From Pseudomonadota bacterium (GTDB taxonomy: Bacteria; Myxococcota; Polyangia; GCA-2747355; JACKDQ01), in NCBI GenBank assembly GCA_030591195.1, contig JAUVBO010000069.1, positions 1 through 8,539 of the forward strand: a stretch of 8,539 nucleotides of DNA, given 5' to 3'. A model generated the notes under the pieces. That model was not told where the DNA came from. It searched no databases and saw only the letters and a program-made list of their open reading frames with translations. This document shows, in pieces, positions 5,322-8,539 of this stretch. Made by a program: the position numbers and the translations under genes. Numbering within the stretch: the stretch's first letter is position 1; each line of letters opens with the position of its first letter.

Positions 5322-6647
5322 ATGCCCCTCTCTTCTCCGAGCACGATGCAGATGGCGACGATCGCGATCCGCCGCGAGGTCCTCGCCAACGAGCAGCGCG
5401 CGCCCCTGGCGCCCGAACATCTGCCGCAGCTGTTCGATCGAGGCCTGCAGGTGGTGGTCGGGCCATCCTCCCAGCGGACCTACGCTGACGAGGAGTATCG
5501 CCAGGAGGGCGCCGAACTCACCACCGATCTCGAAGGCTGCAGGCTGATCCTCGGGCTCAAGGAGCTGCCGGCCGACCGGCTGATGGAGGGCAAGGTCCAC
5601 GCCTTCTTCTCCCACACGATCAAGGGCCAGCCGAAGAACATGCCGATGCTCAAGCACCTGATGGAGCGCGGCTGCACGCTGATCGACTACGAGCGGATCG
5701 TCGACGACAAGGGCCGGCGGCTGGTCTACTTCGGTCACTACGCCGGCCTGGCGGGCATGATCGACACCCTGTGGGCCCTTGGCCGCCGGCTGGCCAGCCA
5801 GGGGATCGACACCCCCCTGCTTCAGCTGAAGAGCGCCTACGAGTATCGCGACCTCGGCCAGGCGCTGGCCGAGATCGAGGAGGCCGGGCGGGAGCTGGAG
5901 ACGATGTCTCTGCCCGAGCGCTTGACGCCGCTGGTGATCGGCATCGCCGGCGAGGGCAACGCCTCCAAGGGCGCCCAGGAGGTGCTCGAGGTGCTGCGGG
6001 TCAAGTCCCTGCGACCGAGCGAGCTCGCCGACCTGCCCCGCGAGCCGGGGATCTTCCGGGTGATCTTCAGCGAGCGGCACATGGTCGAGCCACGGCTCGG
6101 GATCTTCGACCCCGCGAGCTTCGACGCGCAGCACTACTACCAGAACCCGGGCCGCTACCGGGGGGTCTTCGAGCGCTACCTGCCCTACCTCAACGTGATG
6201 GTCAACTGCATCTACTGGGACAACCAGTACCCACGGCTGATCACCCTCGAGGGGCTGCGGCAGCTCTACGACAGCCCGGAGAAGCCGCGGCTCGAAGTGA
6301 TCGGCGACATCTCCTGTGACATCGGCGGGGCGGTGGAGGCGACGGTGCGGGTCACCAAGCCGACCGACCCAGTATTCGTCTACGACGTCGATACCGGGTC
6401 GGCGAAGCTCGGCGTCGACGGCCGCGGCCCGGTGATCCTCGCTGTCTACAACCTCCCAACGGAGTTTCCTCGCGAGGCGTCGCGGGCCTTTGGCGACGCG
6501 CTGCTACCCTACGTCGCGCCGATGGCGTTCAACGACTACGACCAGCCCTTCGACCGCTGCAGCTTGTCCCGGCCGCTAAGGCGCGCGACCATCGTCTACC
6601 GAGGTGAGCTGACGCCCGACTACCGCTACCTCGAAGACTACCTCTAG
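5322..6647 (+). CDS. Lysine-ketoglutarate reductase (saccharopine dehydrogenase, lysine-forming type)
   Basis: This enzyme condenses lysine and 2-oxoglutarate to saccharopine with NAD(P)H, the first step of lysine breakdown by the saccharopine route. The 441-residue protein follows the LKR half of animal AASS along its whole length. It has an AlaDh/PNT-type N-terminal domain (IAIRREVLANEQRAPLAP, 14-31), FFSHTIKGQ (95-103), IDYERIVDDKGRR (121-133), FGHYAGLAGMID (137-148), then GEGNASKGAQ (210-219) in the nucleotide-binding region, NCIYWDNQYPRLIT (295-308) and GDISCDIGGAVE (328-339). K80 (GLKELP) and H98 (FFSHT) sit where yeast Lys1 has its catalytic Lys77 and His96. The first ATG has only a weak GAGAAAG upstream; Met9 or Met11 may be the true start, because similarity begins at about residue 12. 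The SDH half follows as a separate gene. Confidence 0.88.
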   Translation: MPLSSPSTMQMATIAIRREVLANEQRAPLAPEHLPQLFDRGLQVVVGPSSQRTYADEEYRQEGAELTTDLEGCRLILGLKELPADRLMEGKVHAFFSHTIKGQPKNMPMLKHLMERGCTLIDYERIVDDKGRRLVYFGHYAGLAGMIDTLWALGRRLASQGIDTPLLQLKSAYEYRDLGQALAEIEEAGRELETMSLPERLTPLVIGIAGEGNASKGAQEVLEVLRVKSLRPSELADLPREPGIFRVIFSERHMVEPRLGIFDPASFDAQHYYQNPGRYRGVFERYLPYLNVMVNCIYWDNQYPRLITLEGLRQLYDSPEKPRLEVIGDISCDIGGAVEATVRVTKPTDPVFVYDVDTGSAKLGVDGRGPVILAVYNLPTEFPREASRAFGDALLPYVAPMAFNDYDQPFDRCSLSRPLRRATIVYRGELTPDYRYLEDYL

Positions 6648-6683
6648 TCACAGCTGAGCAAACTCTAGTCACAGCTGAGCAAA
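6642..6683 (+). repeat. Perfect 21-bp tandem duplication across the LKR stop codon
   Basis: Bases 6642-6662 and 6663-6683 are identical 21-bp units beginning CTCTAGTCAC and ending GAGCAAA. Unit one carries the last base of the Tyr440 codon's neighbour, the Leu441 codon remainder and the LKR stop TAG (6645-6647). Because 21 is a multiple of three, unit two places a second TAG (6666-6668) in the same frame. The terminal AAA of unit two joins GGA outside the repeat to make the AAAGGA ribosome binding site of the next gene. This looks like a recent slippage or recombination duplication. Confidence 0.95.
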
Positions 6684-6694
6684 GGACTCGTCGG

Positions 6695-8083
6695 ATGACG
6701 GCACCGACTCAAGACAAGCGGCCAGGCGAAGACGGGCGGCGCGTGCTGCTGCTCGGCGCCGGATTGGTCACCCCGCCGCTAATCAACTACCTCCTCGATC
6801 ACGAGCTGCGGCTGACCGTCGCCGGCAATACCCCCGACCGCGCCGCCGAGATGGTCGGCGACCGAGGGCAGGTGGTGGACTGGACGGTCGGAGACCGGAG
6901 GGGTCTCGCCCGGATGGTCGAGGGAGCCGATCTGGTGATCAGCTTGCTGCCGGCGACGATGCACCCGCCGGTGGCCGAGGCCTGCCTCGAGCACCGCCGC
7001 TCGCTGGTCACGGCGTCCTACGTCTCGTCCGAGATGCAGGCGCTCGACGAGCGGGCCCGCGCCGCCGGGCTGATCTTCCTCAACGAGCTCGGCGCCGATC
7101 CGGGCATCGACCACATGTCGGCGATGCGGGTGATCCACGACGTCCAGCGGCGGGGTGGGCGGCTGACCGCCTTTCGCTCCTACTGTGGCGGTCTGCCCGC
7201 GCCCGAGGCGAACGACAACCCCTGGGGCTACAAGTTCTCCTGGAGCCCGATCGGCGTGCTGCGCGCCACCACCAGCTCGGCCCGCTATCTCGAGCAGGGG
7301 GTCGAGCAGCGGGTGGCGAGCGAGCGGTTGTTCGTCGAGGTCGGCCCGCTCGAGGTCAGCGGCATGCGCTTCGAGGCCTACGCCAACCGCGACTCGCTCG
7401 GCTACATCGAGACCTACGGCCTCGCAGGCGTGGAGACGATGTACCGCGGCACCCTGCGCTGGCCGGGGTGGGCGGCGACGATGCGTGCCCTGCGCGCCCT
7501 CGGCCTGATGGCCGAGGATCCTCCCAGAGGCGCGAGCTGGCCGGCGACGCTGGTGGCGGCCGCCGGCCTGCAGGCTGGCGCCTCGCCCCGGCCCCAGCTC
7601 GCGGCGCACCTCGGCGCGGCCCGGGACGACCGCGGCGCGGCCCTGCTCTCGCCGACCGAGGTCGAGGAGGTCGTCGAGCGCCTCGCCGGGCTCGGCTTGC
7701 TCGACGACGGGCAGGCGCCCCGGGGGGCGACGGTGCTCGAGTCGCTGGCCGAGCTGATGCTCGAGCGGATGAGCTACGCTGCCGGTGAGCGCGACATGAT
7801 CGTCATGCAGCACCGCTTCGAGGCGGCCTTTGACGGTGGCGCCGAGGGGGGCGAGCGGGTCGAGCGGCTGAGCTCGACGATGGTCGTCCTCGGTGATCCC
7901 CAGGGACACTCGGCGATGGCGCGCACGGTCAGCCTGCCGGTGGCGATCGCCGCTCGTCTGGTGCTCGATGGCACGATCGCCGCCACCGGCGTGCAGGTCC
8001 CGGTCGTCCCGGAGATCTACCAGCCGATCCTCGACGAGCTGTCGACGATGGGCATCACCCTCGAGGAGGAGACGCAGCGATGA
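6695..8083 (+). CDS. Saccharopine dehydrogenase (glutamate-forming)
   Basis: This enzyme oxidises saccharopine to glutamate and 2-aminoadipate semialdehyde, the second step of the pathway. The 462-residue protein matches the SDH half of animal AASS: a nucleotide-binding start RVLLLGAGLVTPPLINYL (16-33), DLVISLLPATMHPPVAEAC (79-97), VTASYVSSEM (105-114), ELGADPGIDHMSAM (131-144), SYCGGLPAPE (162-171), YKFSWSPIGVL (179-189), YANRDSLGYIETYGL (229-243), YRGTLRWPGW (250-259) and ERDMIVMQH (365-373). These motifs belong to the saccharopine dehydrogenase/Lys9 family. The ATG is preceded by AAAGGA (6681-6686), 8 bases away. It lies 47 bases after LKR and overlaps the next gene by ATGA. The region about 275-345 has an Ala/Pro/Arg-rich insert that is less conserved. 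Confidence 0.9.
   Translation: MTAPTQDKRPGEDGRRVLLLGAGLVTPPLINYLLDHELRLTVAGNTPDRAAEMVGDRGQVVDWTVGDRRGLARMVEGADLVISLLPATMHPPVAEACLEHRRSLVTASYVSSEMQALDERARAAGLIFLNELGADPGIDHMSAMRVIHDVQRRGGRLTAFRSYCGGLPAPEANDNPWGYKFSWSPIGVLRATTSSARYLEQGVEQRVASERLFVEVGPLEVSGMRFEAYANRDSLGYIETYGLAGVETMYRGTLRWPGWAATMRALRALGLMAEDPPRGASWPATLVAAAGLQAGASPRPQLAAHLGAARDDRGAALLSPTEVEEVVERLAGLGLLDDGQAPRGATVLESLAELMLERMSYAAGERDMIVMQHRFEAAFDGGAEGGERVERLSSTMVVLGDPQGHSAMARTVSLPVAIAARLVLDGTIAATGVQVPVVPEIYQPILDELSTMGITLEEETQR
8064..8071 (+). promoter_or_regulatory. Strong ribosome binding site for the deoxynucleoside kinase, inside the SDH gene
   Basis: AGGAGGAG lies within the last codons of the saccharopine dehydrogenase gene, 8 bases before the overlapping ATG at 8080. 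It fixes the start of the kinase gene and shows translational coupling. Confidence 0.7.
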
Positions 8084-8539
8084 GCGACGAACAGCGGCAG
8101 CAGGTCGACCAGCTCGGGGACAACGGCGCCGGTGGGCCGCTCGAGAAGCTGTTCATCGGCATCGCGGGGCTGATCGGCGCGGGCAAGACCACGCTGGCCA
8201 CCGCCCTCGGCGAGCACCTTGGCCTCGACGTGCACTACGAGCCGGTGATCGACAACGAGTACCTCGCCGACTTCTACCGCGAGACCGCGCGCTACGCCTT
8301 CCCGATGCAGATCTATCTGCTCAACCGGCGCTTCCAGCAGCACCAGGAGATCATCTGGCGCAGCCGCGGCGGCGTTCAGGATCGGACGATCTACGAGGAC
8401 GCGATCTTCGCCAAGACCCTGCGCGACATGGGGCAGATGGAGTCGCGGGACTACGAGACCTACGTCAGCCTGTTCCGCAACCTGTCGAACTTCATGTGCC
8501 GGCCCCACGTCATCGTCTACCTCGACGTGGCTCCGGAGA
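8080..8539 (+). CDS. Deoxynucleoside kinase, N-terminal part, cut by the right edge
   Basis: The ATG overlaps the TGA of the upstream gene (ATGA) and has AGGAGGAG 8 bases upstream. The window holds 153 codons with no stop. A variable stretch (1-22) precedes the P-loop GLIGAGKTT (30-38). Next come HYEPVIDNEYLADFY (52-66), with Glu54 as the likely catalytic acid, FPMQIYLLNRRFQQHQE (74-90), and VQDRTIYEDAIFAKTL (99-114), where DRT stands in the family's (E/D)RS position. VIVYLDV (144-150) starts the strand before the sugar- and phosphate-binding region. This is the dNK/dGK/dCK family, which phosphorylates deoxynucleosides with ATP for salvage of dNTP precursors. The lid arginines lie outside the window, so base specificity cannot be judged. 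The link to lysine breakdown is positional only. Confidence 0.88.
   Translation, partial: MSDEQRQQVDQLGDNGAGGPLEKLFIGIAGLIGAGKTTLATALGEHLGLDVHYEPVIDNEYLADFYRETARYAFPMQIYLLNRRFQQHQEIIWRSRGGVQDRTIYEDAIFAKTLRDMGQMESRDYETYVSLFRNLSNFMCRPHVIVYLDVAPE

Noticed and set aside
5064..6134. 356-codon minus-strand frame across the sspB-like and LKR genes
   Set aside because: It is antisense to LKR, whose motifs are conserved along its full length, and its His/Leu/Arg-rich composition is that of a shadow frame.
6645..6668. Programmed readthrough of the first LKR stop
   Set aside because: It would add only six residues before an identical TAG, and no readthrough signal is visible. A simple duplication explains the pattern.
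6779..7909. 376-codon minus-strand frame opposite saccharopine dehydrogenase
   Set aside because: It is a shadow of a clearly conserved gene, with no ribosome binding site and biased composition.
5322..8083. Fungal-type lysine biosynthesis by the aminoadipate route
   Set aside because: The proteins match the degradative LKR/SDH halves, and no other aminoadipate-route gene is in the window. Bacteria with these genes normally make lysine by diaminopimelate.
1..8539. Mobile element, CRISPR array, tRNA or rRNA
   Set aside because: I saw no transposase, terminal inverted repeats, spaced identical repeats or RNA gene signatures. The only tandem repeats are the 21-bp duplication and a short coding hexamer.

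Overview
The window is GC-rich bacterial DNA with densely packed genes. The gene content fits a deltaproteobacterial lineage such as Myxococcota: an S8 protease with a membrane-anchored prodomain, a PilZ regulator, a TolB-like lipoprotein, a PEGA protein, an SspB-like adaptor and a saccharopine-pathway gene pair. That placement is inferred from gene families only. I see no mobile element, phage gene, RNA gene or CRISPR array.

Left part, minus strand (1-3156). Three genes read leftwards, each with its own candidate promoter: a PilZ-TM-AMIN-like transmembrane protein (1498-3156), a class I SAM-dependent methyltransferase with an acidic tail (415-1395), and the N-terminal 105 codons of a subtilisin-like protease that runs off the left edge (1-315). 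The 172-bp divergent region at 3157-3328 carries a promoter on each strand, an inverted repeat overlying the PilZ promoter, and a GC-rich hairpin.

Middle, plus strand (3329-4758). Two envelope genes follow: a lipoprotein built of TolB/PD40-type beta-propeller repeats and a small secreted protein ending in a PEGA domain. With the AMIN-like protein opposite, they form a cell-envelope neighbourhood.

Right part, plus strand (4862-8539). This looks like an operon. It starts with a compact SspB-like ClpXP adaptor that retains a C-terminal ClpX-binding-like tail. Two adjacent genes follow that together equal the bifunctional eukaryotic LKR/SDH (AASS): lysine-ketoglutarate reductase, then saccharopine dehydrogenase. 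The saccharopine dehydrogenase gene overlaps, by ATGA, a deoxynucleoside kinase gene cut by the right edge. LKR and SDH would convert lysine plus 2-oxoglutarate through saccharopine to glutamate and 2-aminoadipate semialdehyde. A perfect 21-bp tandem duplication lies exactly over the LKR stop codon.

Most genes have recognisable families. The least ordinary points are the PilZ-TM-AMIN architecture with its promoter palindrome, the in-frame 21-bp duplication that doubles the stop codon, the short-linker SspB, the coupling of lysine catabolism to nucleoside salvage, and two genes whose -10 elements sit so close to the start codon that leaderless mRNAs are likely.
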